Assembly: GCF_031456545.1 (NCBI RefSeq)
Contig: NZ_JAVDUV010000001.1
Location: 1,426,001 to 1,490,000, forward strand
Source: Agromyces sp. 3263
GTDB taxonomy: Bacteria; Actinomycetota; Actinomycetes; Actinomycetales; Microbacteriaceae
Reading direction: 5' to 3'
Length of the DNA stretch: 64,000 bases
The notes beneath the pieces were generated by a model. That model had not been told where the DNA came from, did no database searches, and saw only the letters and a list, made by a program, of their open reading frames with translations. Both the position numbers and the translations under genes were made by a program. Below, in pieces: positions 33,989 to 43,200 of the stretch; positions within the stretch are counted from its first letter, which is position 1; every line of letters begins with the position of its first letter.

Positions 33989-34816
33989 CTACGACGGCGG
34001 GTCGACCCCGGCGAGCCGCAGCAGCACGAGCTCGGCGAGGGCGAGCTGGCCGGCCGGGTCGGGGTGCACGCCGTCGTCGCCGAGGGCGATGCCGTCGGGG
34101 GCGTCCGCCGGGTCGACGACGAGGTCGCCGGATGCCGCGAGGCCCCCGATCGCCGCGGCGGTCTCGCGCACGTCCCGGTTCGTCCAAGCCAGCCCCGCGC
34201 CGCCGAAGTAGGGGAACGCCGCCACCGCCGTCTCGTCGACGGGCGTCGGCACCACCCAGGTCCAGGCGGCGCCGGCGAACGCGGAATCCGCCCGCAGCAC
34301 CCGCAGGTTGCGCGTCGTCTCCTCGGCGCTCACGAGGCGCGGCCCGTCGGCGCCGAACCGCCGGGCGTCGTTGGCGCCGAGCATGCAGAACACCCGATCG
34401 GCGGGATGCCGCCGCAGCGCCTGCAGACGACCGAGCGTCTCGGAGGTGGTCGCTCCCGACACCGCCGCGTTGTCGAAGCGCACGCCGAGTTCGGGGCGCT
34501 CGGCGGCGAACAGCGCCGCGAGCACCTCGAACCACGAGAGCCGGTCGGCCGTCGTGCTCTCGCCGATCGCGAGCAGTCGCTCCCCCGCGAAGAACGGCAT
34601 CCGATCGAGCGCCCGCTGCACCACCGGCCGGGCCGCGAGGGCGGCGACGGCGTCTGTGCGCTGCCGCTCGAGGTCGGCGAGCGCCGCGGCATAGCCCTCG
34701 GCGTCGGTGCCGAGGATCGCCGCGCGCGTGGCGTCGTCGAGGTTCCAGGCATACGGGAGGGAGCGCTCGGGGCGCTCGAAGCGCACGAGTTTCGCGACGA
34801 GCGGGTCGGCGCTCAT
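33989..34816 (-). CDS. SGNH/GDSL-family hydrolase
   Basis: A 275-residue esterase-type protein. Block I reads LLAIGESTTADRLSW (Ser nucleophile with GES in place of GDS), block III is LGANDARRF, and block V is the DDGVHPDPAG Asp-His pair. No signal peptide, so cytoplasmic. An N-terminal helical extension (~100 residues) precedes block I. Its ATG overlaps the stop of the membrane-protein gene (ATGA), which in turn overlaps the SDR gene, so the three form an operon controlled from the MarR-SDR promoter region. Confidence 0.8.
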   Translation of the reverse strand: MSADPLVAKLVRFERPERSLPYAWNLDDATRAAILGTDAEGYAAALADLERQRTDAVAALAARPVVQRALDRMPFFAGERLLAIGESTTADRLSWFEVLAALFAAERPELGVRFDNAAVSGATTSETLGRLQALRRHPADRVFCMLGANDARRFGADGPRLVSAEETTRNLRVLRADSAFAGAAWTWVVPTPVDETAVAAFPYFGGAGLAWTNRDVRETAAAIGGLAASGDLVVDPADAPDGIALGDDGVHPDPAGQLALAELVLLRLAGVDPPS

Positions 34817-35535
34817 CGGGTGCTCCGTCGCGGCCGGACGCTCGCCCGGGTTCGCGGAAGGAGGAACGCGCACGCCACGAACCACGCCAGCGACGGGAAC
34901 CGCACGATGGGCAGCAGTGGGGTGAGCCACGGCAGTGCCACGGTGAGCGTCGCGAGCATGGCGAGTCCGGCGAGCACGAGGCCCGCCCAGGCGAACCAGC
35001 GCGGCAGCAGGCCGGCGAGCAGGCCGGGCACCGCGAGGCCGGCGATGAGCAGGCCGAACGGCACGACGAACCCGGGGCCGCCGAAGATGAACGCGAGGTC
35101 GTGCACGAGGCGCACGAGGTCCGGGCTCGCGAGCACCTCGGGGCGCGAGAGCGTCCAGGTCATGCAGGCCGAGATCGTCATCGCCACCGAGGCGATGAGG
35201 CCGCCGGCGAGGCCGATCATCGGGCCCGGCGCCGTCACCCCGAGCTGCCTGGCGCGCGTCGACGCCGTCGCGGCGAAGATCGCGAGCGGCACCGCGGCCG
35301 CGAACTGCAGCAGCGCGGTGAGGAGCACGGCCCCCTGGTGGTCGCGGAAGTAGGACACGATCGCCTCGCCGTCGCCGTACGGCGACGGGTAAATGGCGCC
35401 GCCGGCGAGCAGCGCGGGCAGCACGAGGGAGGCCAGGAAGACCGCGACCACGGCGATGGCGAGGGGCGGCAGGGGCGGGCCGGGCTGGATGCGGCGCGGC
35501 GCGGTCGCGGCGCTCCGAGGGTCGATGGCGGTCAT
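34813..35535 (-). CDS. Multi-pass membrane protein, unknown function
   Basis: A 240-residue protein with about six hydrophobic segments starting at residue 20 (LAIAVVAVFLASLVLPALLAGG). The extracytoplasmic loop with YPSPYGDGEAIVSYFRDHQGAV and the overall layout recall uncharacterised DUF4386-like actinobacterial proteins, but I cannot assign a family firmly. Coupled by ATGA overlaps to the SDR gene upstream and the SGNH hydrolase downstream. Confidence 0.75.
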   Translation of the reverse strand: MTAIDPRSAATAPRRIQPGPPLPPLAIAVVAVFLASLVLPALLAGGAIYPSPYGDGEAIVSYFRDHQGAVLLTALLQFAAAVPLAIFAATASTRARQLGVTAPGPMIGLAGGLIASVAMTISACMTWTLSRPEVLASPDLVRLVHDLAFIFGGPGFVVPFGLLIAGLAVPGLLAGLLPRWFAWAGLVLAGLAMLATLTVALPWLTPLLPIVRFPSLAWFVACAFLLPRTRASVRPRRSTR

Positions 35536-36311
35536 AGCGTCATTCCTCCCGTGAGGTCGAGGGTGATTCCGGTCGTCCACGACGACTCGTCCGAGGCGAG
35601 GTGCAGGATGGCGTCCGCGACATCCGCGGGCCGGCCGATCCGGCCGAGGGGCACGTGCGCGGCGATGGCCTCGAGCTGGGGCCCCGGCATCCGGTTGCGC
35701 AGCTTCTCGGTCTCGACCATCGAAGGGGCGACGCAGTTGACGCGGATGCCGCGTGGCGCGAACTCGAGCGCGAGGTGCTGCGTGAGCATCACCACGCCGG
35801 CCTTGGCCGCGGCGTAGGCGGCGTTGGCGCGCGACGCACGTCGGCCGGCACTCGAGGCCACCGTGACGATGCGCCCGTCGCCGAGGGCAAGCATGCCCGG
35901 CAGCACCGCGTGGATCGTGAGGAACGTCGAGGTGAGGTCGGTGTCGACGACCTCGCGCCAGCGGTCGGCGGTGAGGGCGTCGGATCCCACGGGGGCGCCG
36001 TCGCCGCCGGCGAGCGTGACCGCGATGGAGACGGGCCCGAGCTCCCGGGCCGCCGCGGCGACCACCTCGTCGAGGTGGTGCTCGTCGCGGACGTCGCCCG
36101 CGTGGACGGCCACCACGCCGCCCTCCGCGCGGATGGCCGAGGCCACGGCCTCGAGCCGCCCCGCGTCGCGTCCGTGCACCACGACCGCGGCGCCTCGGGC
36201 GGCGAGGCGGCGGGCGACCTCCGCCCCGATGGAGCCCGAGGCGCCCGTGACGAGGGCGACCCGGCCGTCGAGGTCGGCTGACTGCGGCATGCGCTCATTC
36301 GTTACGTTCAT
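35532..36311 (-). CDS. Short-chain dehydrogenase/reductase
   Basis: A 259-residue SDR oxidoreductase. Cofactor motif TGASGSIGAEVARRLAARGAAVVVHGRD indicates NADP(H) preference (the basic residue after the second strand). Catalytic residues are Ser in VASSAGRRASR and Tyr/Lys in NAAYAAAKAG; the C-terminal FAPRGIRVNCVAP follows. I start at the ATG at 36311, which a TATGAA box at 36324-36319 makes nearly leaderless; ATGs at 36323 and 36290 are alternatives. Divergent from a MarR gene with a shared operator. Substrate unknown. Confidence 0.87.
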   Translation of the reverse strand: MNVTNERMPQSADLDGRVALVTGASGSIGAEVARRLAARGAAVVVHGRDAGRLEAVASAIRAEGGVVAVHAGDVRDEHHLDEVVAAAARELGPVSIAVTLAGGDGAPVGSDALTADRWREVVDTDLTSTFLTIHAVLPGMLALGDGRIVTVASSAGRRASRANAAYAAAKAGVVMLTQHLALEFAPRGIRVNCVAPSMVETEKLRNRMPGPQLEAIAAHVPLGRIGRPADVADAILHLASDESSWTTGITLDLTGGMTL

Positions 36312-36340
36312 GTAATCATTCATAGCACAGAATGATTACA
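36311..36340. promoter_or_regulatory. MarR-type operator in the SDR-MarR intergenic region
   Basis: Perfect 10-bp inverted repeat TGTAATCATT (36311-36320) and AATGATTACA (36331-36340) with a 10-nt spacer. It covers the SDR -10 box and start codon on one strand and lies 11 nt before the MarR -10 box (TAGAGT, 36351-36356) on the other. Probable autoregulated MarR binding site. Confidence 0.75.
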
Positions 36341-36350
36341 GCGCAACTGT

Positions 36351-36356
36351 TAGAGT
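36351..36356 (+). promoter_or_regulatory. -10 box of the MarR gene
   Basis: TAGAGT, 7 nt before the ATG at 36364, giving a leaderless or nearly leaderless mRNA. Confidence 0.5.
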
Positions 36357-36363
36357 CGAGGAC

Positions 36364-36855
36364 ATGAACGCCGACGCACCCCTCACGGGCTTCCGCCCGC
36401 CGGCCGAGCGCGTCGGGTTCCTGCTCTCGCAACTCGGCGCCTACGCCGCCGCGCGCTTCGCCGAACGCGTCGCCGAGCTCGGCCTGCAACCGAGCGACCT
36501 CGGCCTCCTCCGCCTCATCGCCGTCGACCCGGGCCTCAGCCAGCAGGCGCTCGCGACCCGGCTCGGCGTCGCCCCGAGCCGGGTCGTGGCCCTCGTCGAC
36601 GCGCTCGAGGCGAAGCAGCTCGTGGAGCGCACCCGCAGCACCCGCGACCGCCGCGTCTCCGAGCTGCACCTCTCCGAACGCGGGCGCACCGTCATGGGCG
36701 AGATGCGTCGCATCGGCTCGGCCCACGAACGCGACCTCGTGCGAGGGCTCAGCGACGACGAGCGCCGCACGCTCGCGGGGCTCCTCGCCAAGGTCGCAGA
36801 CGAGCACGGCCTCGAGCCCGACGTGCATCCCGGGTACCGGTCGATGCGGGGCTGA
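36364..36855 (+). CDS. MarR-family transcriptional regulator
   Basis: A 163-residue winged-helix regulator. Core: QPSDLGLLRLIAVDPGLSQQALATRLGVAPSRVVALVDALEAKQLVERTRSTRDRRVSELHLSE in pieces, that is, the MarR recognition helix followed by the DRR wing. Divergent from the SDR-membrane protein-SGNH operon and separated from it by a perfect palindrome, so it is the likely repressor of that operon and of itself. The ligand is unknown; such regulators often sense phenolic or oxidative compounds. Confidence 0.88.
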   Translation: MNADAPLTGFRPPAERVGFLLSQLGAYAAARFAERVAELGLQPSDLGLLRLIAVDPGLSQQALATRLGVAPSRVVALVDALEAKQLVERTRSTRDRRVSELHLSERGRTVMGEMRRIGSAHERDLVRGLSDDERRTLAGLLAKVADEHGLEPDVHPGYRSMRG

Positions 36856-36998
36856 CCGCGGCGGTTGATCTGGGTCGGATGTCCCAGTCCTCTGGTGCGT
36901 GAGAGCGCGCGCACGCTAAGGTCGGACCCGTCGTGTCCCCCCACGACGACGCGCCGACGGTGGCGCGCCTCCGCCCCCACGGAGAAGAAGAAGACGAC

Positions 36999-37094
36999 GT
37001 GTCCCCGATCGTTTCGAACACCCCACCTGCCGTTCAGCCTGCCCCGATGACGCACTGCTGCCGCATGTGCGCCTGCGTCGGAGCCGCCCGATGA
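36999..37094 (+). CDS. Candidate 31-residue Cys-rich small protein
   Basis: A GTG-started frame whose C-terminal half is MTHCCRMCACVGAAR, with four Cys in seven positions. Its TGA stop overlaps the ATG of the next gene (ATGA at 37091-37094). An in-frame GTG at 36933, 10 nt after a TAAGGT box, would give 53 residues, and the internal ATG at 37047 gives 15. Cys-rich short ORFs overlapping a downstream gene act as cysteine-responsive attenuators in mycobacteria; that analogy is the basis for this call. Coding is unproven. Confidence 0.35.
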   Translation: MSPIVSNTPPAVQPAPMTHCCRMCACVGAAR

Positions 37095-37816
37095 ACCCGA
37101 CCGCAGAGCACCGCACCAAGCTCACCCTGCTCGTCGCGCTGGCCGCGACGCTCGTGGTGGCCGGCCTCCTCGCGGGCTCCCCCGCGCTCGAACGGCTCAT
37201 GCCGCGCCTGCCGGCGATGCCCACCACGGGCATGGCGATCGGGTTCGCCGCCCTCGGCGCGCTCGTCGCCGCCGTCTGGGGCATCGCCCAGCTCAGTCGG
37301 GCCGCGCGCACCCGCGCGCGGCGTGCCGCACTGACGGCGACCGTGCGCGGAGAGCTGAGCTGCGGCATCCGGAGCCGACTGCTCGCGCAGCGCCTCGACG
37401 AGCTCGCCGCCGACGGTACAGCGCACGTGCGGCTCGGGCCGCGCTACTCCATCGTGGTCGACGAGCTCGGCATCGCATTCTGGACCGGCGGTCGGCGGCC
37501 TCGCCGTGCGGCGCACTTCCCCTGGCGCGAGGTGCGGAACATCCGCGCCGACGCGACCGTCGTCGGCGGATCGGTCGTGCCCCTGATCGTGTTGCGCGTG
37601 CGGCGCGGCGGCGCGAGCGTCGAGCTGCCCATCATCCTGTCGTCGGGCCGACCCGTGCGCTTCGCGATGGCGGATGCCCCGTTCTTCGCGGTCGTGCGCA
37701 GCTGGAAGGCGAAGCACCGCGACGCGCTCGCCGCCGAGGGCCTCGAGCTGCCCCCGCTGACCGCCCCGATCCCCGTCATCACGCGCGAGATGGCCGCCGC
37801 CGCGCGTCGCAGCTGA
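37091..37816 (+). CDS. Membrane protein with PH-like domain, unknown function
   Basis: A 241-residue protein with two hydrophobic helices near the N-terminus (about residues 12-32 and 42-65), followed by a beta-rich domain (HVRLGPRYSIVVDELGIAFWTGG, HFPWREVRNIRADA, VPLIVLRVRRGGASVELPI) of PH-like pattern. Not a family I can name. ATG at 37091 overlaps the stop of the Cys-rich short frame; an ATG at 37067 is an alternative that would overlap it. Sits just before hemA on the same strand. Confidence 0.7.
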   Translation: MNPTAEHRTKLTLLVALAATLVVAGLLAGSPALERLMPRLPAMPTTGMAIGFAALGALVAAVWGIAQLSRAARTRARRAALTATVRGELSCGIRSRLLAQRLDELAADGTAHVRLGPRYSIVVDELGIAFWTGGRRPRRAAHFPWREVRNIRADATVVGGSVVPLIVLRVRRGGASVELPIILSSGRPVRFAMADAPFFAVVRSWKAKHRDALAAEGLELPPLTAPIPVITREMAAAARRS

Positions 37817-37867
37817 CGCCCGGGAGCCCGTCGTCCTGAGGTGGGCGGACGCCCATTCGACGGCGGG

Positions 37868-37882
37868 TAGAATCTTCTGGTG
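37868..37882 (+). promoter_or_regulatory. Leaderless-type promoter of hemA
   Basis: TAGAAT at 37868-37873, 6 nt, then the GTG start at 37880. The best -10 match of the leaderless group in this window. Confidence 0.65.
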
Positions 37883-39271
37883 CTCATCTGCCTCACCGCG
37901 AGTCACAAGAACGCCGGGTTCGACATGCTCGAGCGTCTTTCGGCGAACGCGGAACAGGCGGCGCCTCGCATCCTCGACGGGCATGACGCCGTGCACGGCG
38001 CGGTCGTCGTGGCCACGTGCAACCGGTTCGAGGCCTACCTCGACCTCGAGGCGCCCGAGGGCTCCTCGCCGGTGACCGCGGTGCACGAGGCGATCCGCGC
38101 CGTGGGCTCCGTCGCCGGCCTCGAGCCCGACGAGCTGCGCAGCACCTTCGGCTTCGTGCACGGCAATGCCGTCGCCGGACACCTGTTCTCCGTGGCATCC
38201 GGTCTCGAATCCGTCGTCGTCGGCGAGGGCGAGATCGCCGGCCAGGTGCGGCGCTCGCTCGAGCAGGCCCGCGCCGACGGCACCACCACCCCCGAGCTCG
38301 AGCGCCTCTTCCAGCGCGCCTCGCAGACCTCGCGCCGGGTCAAGAACGAGACCGGCATCGGCGGCGAGGGCCGCTCGCTCGTGCGCCTCGCCCTCGACCT
38401 CGCCGAGAGCCGCATCACCGACTGGGCGCAGACCCGGGTGCTCCTCGTCGGCACCGGCCGTTTCGCCGGCGCGTCGCTCGCCGCCCTGCGCGACCGCGGC
38501 GTCACCGACGTGCGGGTCTACTCCCCCTCGGGCCGCGGCACGAAGTTCGCGCACAACCATGGCATCGCCTCCGTGCCGCAGGGCGAGTACGCGGCCGTCG
38601 CCGCCGACGTCGACATCATCGTCACCTGCACCACCGCCGAGCACCACGTGGTCGACCGCGCACTCCTGTCGGTCGGGCGCGAGTCGCTCGCGGCATCCGT
38701 CGTCACCATCTCCGGCACGCCGGCGCCCGAGGCCGCCCGCGTGCGACAGCTCGTCATCGACCTGGGCCTGCCCCGCAACGTCGCGCCCGACGTGGTCGAC
38801 GTGCCCGGCGTCGAGCTGCTCGACCTCGAGACCATCAAGATCCACGCCCCGCTCGAAGAGCTCGGGGCCACGGATGCGGCGCGCGAGATCGTGACCCGCG
38901 ACGCGCGCGCGTTCGGGGCCACCACCGAGGAGCGCGACCTCGCACCCGCGGTCGTCGCCCTGCGCACGCATGTCTACGACATCCTCGACGGCGAGATCGA
39001 GCGCGCCCGGTCCCGTGGCGACGACGACGGCCGGACCGAGCGGGCGCTGCGCCACATGGCCGGCGTGCTGTTGCACACGCCGATGGTGCGGTCCCGCGAG
39101 CTCGCCCGTGCAGGCGAGCAGGCCGCGTGGATCGACGGACTCGAAGCGCTGTTCGGCGTGCGTCCCGACGCGGCCGCCCAGGCGGTGCGCGACGCACAGG
39201 CGACGGATGCCGCGAGCGCGGCTTCGGGCACGGAGGCCACCCGCCGCGCCTCGGCGGCCGACGCCTCGTGA
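37880..39271 (+). CDS. hemA: Glutamyl-tRNA reductase
   Basis: A 463-residue NADPH enzyme that reduces glutamyl-tRNA to glutamate-1-semialdehyde, the committed step of C5 heme synthesis. The catalytic Cys47 lies in [14 protein letters not shown]. Other blocks are [39 protein letters not shown], the NADPH fold [21 protein letters not shown], and a C-terminal dimerisation domain with [20 protein letters not shown]. The last 40 residues are Ala-rich. GTG start is leaderless. It overlaps the next gene (GTGA). Confidence 0.95.
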   Translation: MLICLTASHKNAGFDMLERLSANAEQAAPRILDGHDAVHGAVVVATCNRFEAYLDLEAPEGSSPVTAVHEAIRAVGSVAGLEPDELRSTFGFVHGNAVAGHLFSVASGLESVVVGEGEIAGQVRRSLEQARADGTTTPELERLFQRASQTSRRVKNETGIGGEGRSLVRLALDLAESRITDWAQTRVLLVGTGRFAGASLAALRDRGVTDVRVYSPSGRGTKFAHNHGIASVPQGEYAAVAADVDIIVTCTTAEHHVVDRALLSVGRESLAASVVTISGTPAPEAARVRQLVIDLGLPRNVAPDVVDVPGVELLDLETIKIHAPLEELGATDAAREIVTRDARAFGATTEERDLAPAVVALRTHVYDILDGEIERARSRGDDDGRTERALRHMAGVLLHTPMVRSRELARAGEQAAWIDGLEALFGVRPDAAAQAVRDAQATDAASAASGTEATRRASAADAS

Positions 39272-39939
39272 CCGACTCCGCGGCGACCGAGCGCGCTGCA
39301 GCCGCGGCGGTGGACGGGCCGCCCGCCCTCCGGTTCCCCTACGACGCCCGCCCGCTCACCGTCACCCCGCTCCGCACTGAGCGGCTCGTCCTGCGGCCGC
39401 TCGAGGCATCCGACGCCGCCGACGTCTTCGAGTACCAGCGCCTGCCCGAGGTGATCCGCTACCTGCCCTGGCCCGAGCGCGACCGCACCGAGGCCGCAGA
39501 GCACACGGCGAAGCGCGCCGCCGGGCGCATGCTCGCGGCCGATGGCGACTTCGTCGTCTTCGCGGCGACCCTGCCCGGCACGCCCTCGATCGATGACCCG
39601 GCGCGCGACCGGGTGATCGGCGACTTCATGGTGCGCGTCTCGAACGCGACGCACGCCCAGCTCGAGCTCGGATGGGTGCTGCACCCCGACTTCCAGGGCC
39701 GGGGCTATGCGCTCGAGGCGGCCGCGGCCGTGCGCGACTTCGTGTTCGAGACGCTGCAGCCGCACCGCGTGCAGGCGTTCCTCGACGCCCGCAACGCGGC
39801 ATCCGCGGCCCTCTGCGAGCGCCTCGGGATGCGCCGCGAGGCGACGATCCTCGAGGAGCAGTACAACGACGGCGAGTGGCAGGACACCGCGATCTACGGC
39901 GTGCTCCGCCGCGAGTGGGCGGCCCGGCGCGCGGGCTGA
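39268..39939 (+). CDS. GNAT-family N-acetyltransferase
   Basis: A 223-residue acetyltransferase of the RimJ/RimL-like type: [28 protein letters not shown], then the acetyl-CoA-binding segment [23 protein letters not shown] and [19 protein letters not shown]. Members acetylate protein N-termini or small amines. GTG at 39268 overlaps the hemA stop, so it is co-translated with hemA. Repeat copy A begins 11 bp after its stop codon. Confidence 0.88.
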   Translation: MTDSAATERAAAAAVDGPPALRFPYDARPLTVTPLRTERLVLRPLEASDAADVFEYQRLPEVIRYLPWPERDRTEAAEHTAKRAAGRMLAADGDFVVFAATLPGTPSIDDPARDRVIGDFMVRVSNATHAQLELGWVLHPDFQGRGYALEAAAAVRDFVFETLQPHRVQAFLDARNAASAALCERLGMRREATILEEQYNDGEWQDTAIYGVLRREWAARRAG

Positions 39940-40263
39940 TCCGCCCGGGCCGGGCCGATGGTGCGGGCGCGCCTGTCCGCGCTGACCTCCATCTCCGGCA
40001 GGCTCGATTCAGGCGTTCGGCCGCGATTCAGGCGGGAGTCACGGATCTCGTCCTGAATCGAGCACGATCGCCTCAGCGGCGGCCGAGCGGATGCGGCGTC
40101 CGAGCCGATCGACTGGCGCTGGCATGAGCACTGGCACGACCGGGACGGCCTCTGAGTGCGGCATTCCGAGACCCCTCCCGGCAGGCGGATGCCCCCGCGG
40201 TGAGGATCGCGGGGGCATCCGGGGTGTTCGCGCCGGGGCGGCCGCCCGTCCCTGCGCGAACGG
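39940..40263. other. Convergent intergenic region with repeat copy A
   Basis: Holds the 145-bp repeat at 39950-40094 and, after it, about 170 bp with a GGATGCCCCCGCGGTGAGGATC-type hairpin (arms ATGCCCCCGCG and CGCGGGGGCAT, 40190-40217) that may terminate the GH101 gene. No ORF. Confidence 0.6.
39950..40094 (+). repeat. 145-bp dispersed repeat, copy A
   Basis: Direct copy of the sequence at 51227-51371: 6 mismatches in the first 84 columns and about 26 in all 145, counted by hand. It holds CTCGATTCAGG (40003-40013), CGATTCAGG (40024-40032) and CCTGAATCGAG (40052-40062), so an 11-bp inverted repeat with an internal third copy. It starts 11 bp after the stop codon of the GNAT gene. Confidence 0.85.
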
Positions 40264-43200
40264 TCATTCGGTGCCGAAGAACTCCAGCTCGGCGACGGAG
40301 GCCCACGGCCGGCCGTTGTGCGAGCTCGTCGCGACGAGCTTGACGAAGCCCGCCGTGATCGGCGCGTCGAACATGACCGGCTGCGGGGCGGTCCCGGCGC
40401 CGAGTTCGCCCGTGGCCACCGGCGAACCCCAGTCGGACCCATCGGCACTCACGTAGACCTCGTAGCCCTTGATCCGTCCGTTGGGCTCCGAGCCCGGGCG
40501 CTGCTGGATCGAGATGCCGCGCAACTCGTGCGACCCGCCGAGGTCCACCGAGACGTGGTGCGGATACGCCGGGGAGTCGTTGAGCCACTCGCTGTGCCAG
40601 CAGGTCGACGAGTCGCCGTCGATGACGTTGGCGGCCGCGCCGTCCTCGCCCTCGAGCTCCTCGGAGTCGACGTCGACGACCGACATCGCTCCCTTCGGCA
40701 GCGGCGTCGGGGCGGCCTGGCGGGTGCCCCACACGTTGAGCTCGTTGGCGCCCGCGAACGCGGCCCCGTTGATCGCGCTGAGCCCGACGAGCTTCACGTA
40801 CCGCGCTTCCGTCGCCTCGAACGACAGGTGCTGCACCTCGGTGGTGCTCGCGAACTCGCCGGCCTTCACCGGGGTGCCCCAGCTGCTGCCGTCGGCGCTC
40901 AGGTACAGCTCGTACCGCTTGATGGAGCCGTTGCCGCGCCGCACCTGGTAGTCGAACCCGTCGACGGCGTAGCTGTCGCCGAGGTCGAGCGCGATCCAGT
41001 GCGGGTAGGGCGTGTCGGGGTTCACCTGCGACCAGGCCGAGTGCCACATGGTCGCCGCGTTGCCGTCGATCGCCGCCAGCGGGCTGCCGTCGCCGGTGCC
41101 CGGCTCGCTGTCGCTGACGCCCGCGATCGAGAGCCGCGACTGCGGGATCAGCCCCGCGGGAAGGGTCGGCACGGCGACGGATGCCTCGACGGAACGCGTC
41201 CCGTCGGCCACCGCGTATCCCGCCGCGGCCGAGAGGTCGTACGTGCCCTGCTCGATGTCCGCGGGTGCCGAGACCCGCCACGTGGTCTTGACGGTGGCGC
41301 CGGGCGCGACCGACTCGAACCCGGCGGCACCGACCGGCGCGACCGTCCACCCGTCGGGCGCCGCGAGCGTGGTCTCGACCCCGGTCGCGGCCTCCCCCTC
41401 GTGGTTCGTGAAGCTGGTGGTGAACGTGTTCGCCTCGCCAGGGACGAGTCCGCTCGCCGGCGCCGCGAGCGTGAGCCGGGCGCACGCGCCCGGGGTCTCG
41501 GCCTCGCCCAGGTCGACGATGCGGAGGTCGTCGAGGATGAGGTCGGCGCCGGTGCCGCCGACCGCGTTCCGGCGGATGCCGATGAACGGGTCGCCGCACG
41601 CGGGGGCGTCGAACTCGTGCGCGAACTCGGTCGTCTCGTGCACGGCGCCGAACTCGGCAGCGGTGAGGTCCACGGTCTTCGACGCCCCGTCGGCGGCCTG
41701 GTCGACGCCCGCCACGAAGGAGTACGCACCCGCCACGCCGCTCTGGTAGTCGAACGAGACGCGGTAGCGGTGCCCCGCCTCGAACGGCACGGTGTACTCG
41801 GACGTGCGGTAGACCAGCCCGCGGTTCTCCTCGTGCGCCATGAGCGAGAAGTCGCCGTCGAGCACCATGTCGAACGCCCGGCCGTTCCAGCCCTGCTGCG
41901 TGTACGGCTCGTTGCGCTTGGCGATGTGGGTGCGCGGGTCGGTCGATCCGCCGGCGTCGCCCTTGAAGAACGGCCCCCAGCCCTGGTCGACCTGTTCGAA
42001 GTCCTCGTCGACGAGCACGCCGTCGCCCGGGACCGGGTCGTCGGTCGCGACCACGCGCACGTTGTCGACGCGCACCGCGGCATCGCCGTCGCCCGCGGCG
42101 ATCGTGACCGTCGGTCGGGTGTTCCCGGTGACCGTGACGTAGGCGCGCAGCCGCTGCAGGTTGGTTCCGTGCCACGGGTCGGATGCCACGAGGTTGGCCG
42201 CACCCGAGCTGTCGACGCTCGTCGCGGCATCCTCGCCGGCATCTCCGCGCACGTCGACCGAGATGGTCGTCGCACGCGTCGCCCCAGAGGCGATGCCGAT
42301 GTCGGCCGAGACGGCGTAGGTGCCGGGCTGGAGCTCGCCGAGGCGCTGGCTGATCGATGCCGCGCCCGCGCCGAGCACCGCCGCTCGGCGGCCGAGGTCG
42401 TCGCGTTCGATCGTGGCCGCGCCGTCGGGGTTCCACGCGCCCAGGTCGGTCGCGTTGAAGCCGGGATCGACCACGGGCGTGCCCTGGCCGAACGACGCCT
42501 TCTGGGGCAGCACGGAGGCGGTGGTGGCCTTCTTCCCGGCGACGAGCACGTACGGCAGGCCGGCCGCGGCGTCGATGGTCACGGCGCCGTCGACGACCGG
42601 GAGGTCGGCGACCTTGGTGCGTCCGGCGTCGCCGAGCGAGAAGAGCTGCAGGCTGCTCGCCTCGGCGAAGTCGCCCGTGAGGTGCCAGGTGGTCTGCCCG
42701 CCCGCGGGGTTGAAGTGGTACAGCTTGTCGGCGTCCTTGCCCGGCTTCGACGACCACGGCAGCAGGTAGGCGCCGCCGCGCAGCACCTCGGTGCCGTCGA
42801 CCGTGATCGACCGGTCCTCGGCGCTGGTGCCGCTGACGCTCACCCCGTCCTCGAGGTCGATGCGGTCAGCCGTCCACCTCAGGATCTCGTGGTGCTGCAG
42901 GAACTTGGTCGGCACGTTGGCGACCCACACGTTCTCGAGGAACGCCGGGAAGTCGTTCTGCCCGGTCCAGCCTTCGAACTCGACGATGTGGCTCGTGCCG
43001 AGCCTGGCGTCGGGGTTCCAGACGTCGGCCTGCGTGTTGTTCACGAACCGCAGGATCTGCGAGTTCACGCCCTTGTTCGTCGCGCCGCCGTAGTTCTCGT
43101 CGTTGGCCCAGTGCGACCACGTGTTGTTCTCGGACAGCTTGTCGGCCCACTCGGAGCCGACACGGAATCCGTGGTCCACGAGCGAGTCCTGCAGGCGCTG

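Noticed and set aside
32763..34535. Upstream extension of the hemY frame to 1112 codons
   Set aside because: Overlaps hemE and the SGNH gene; the coupled GTG at 32762 gives a normal-length enzyme.
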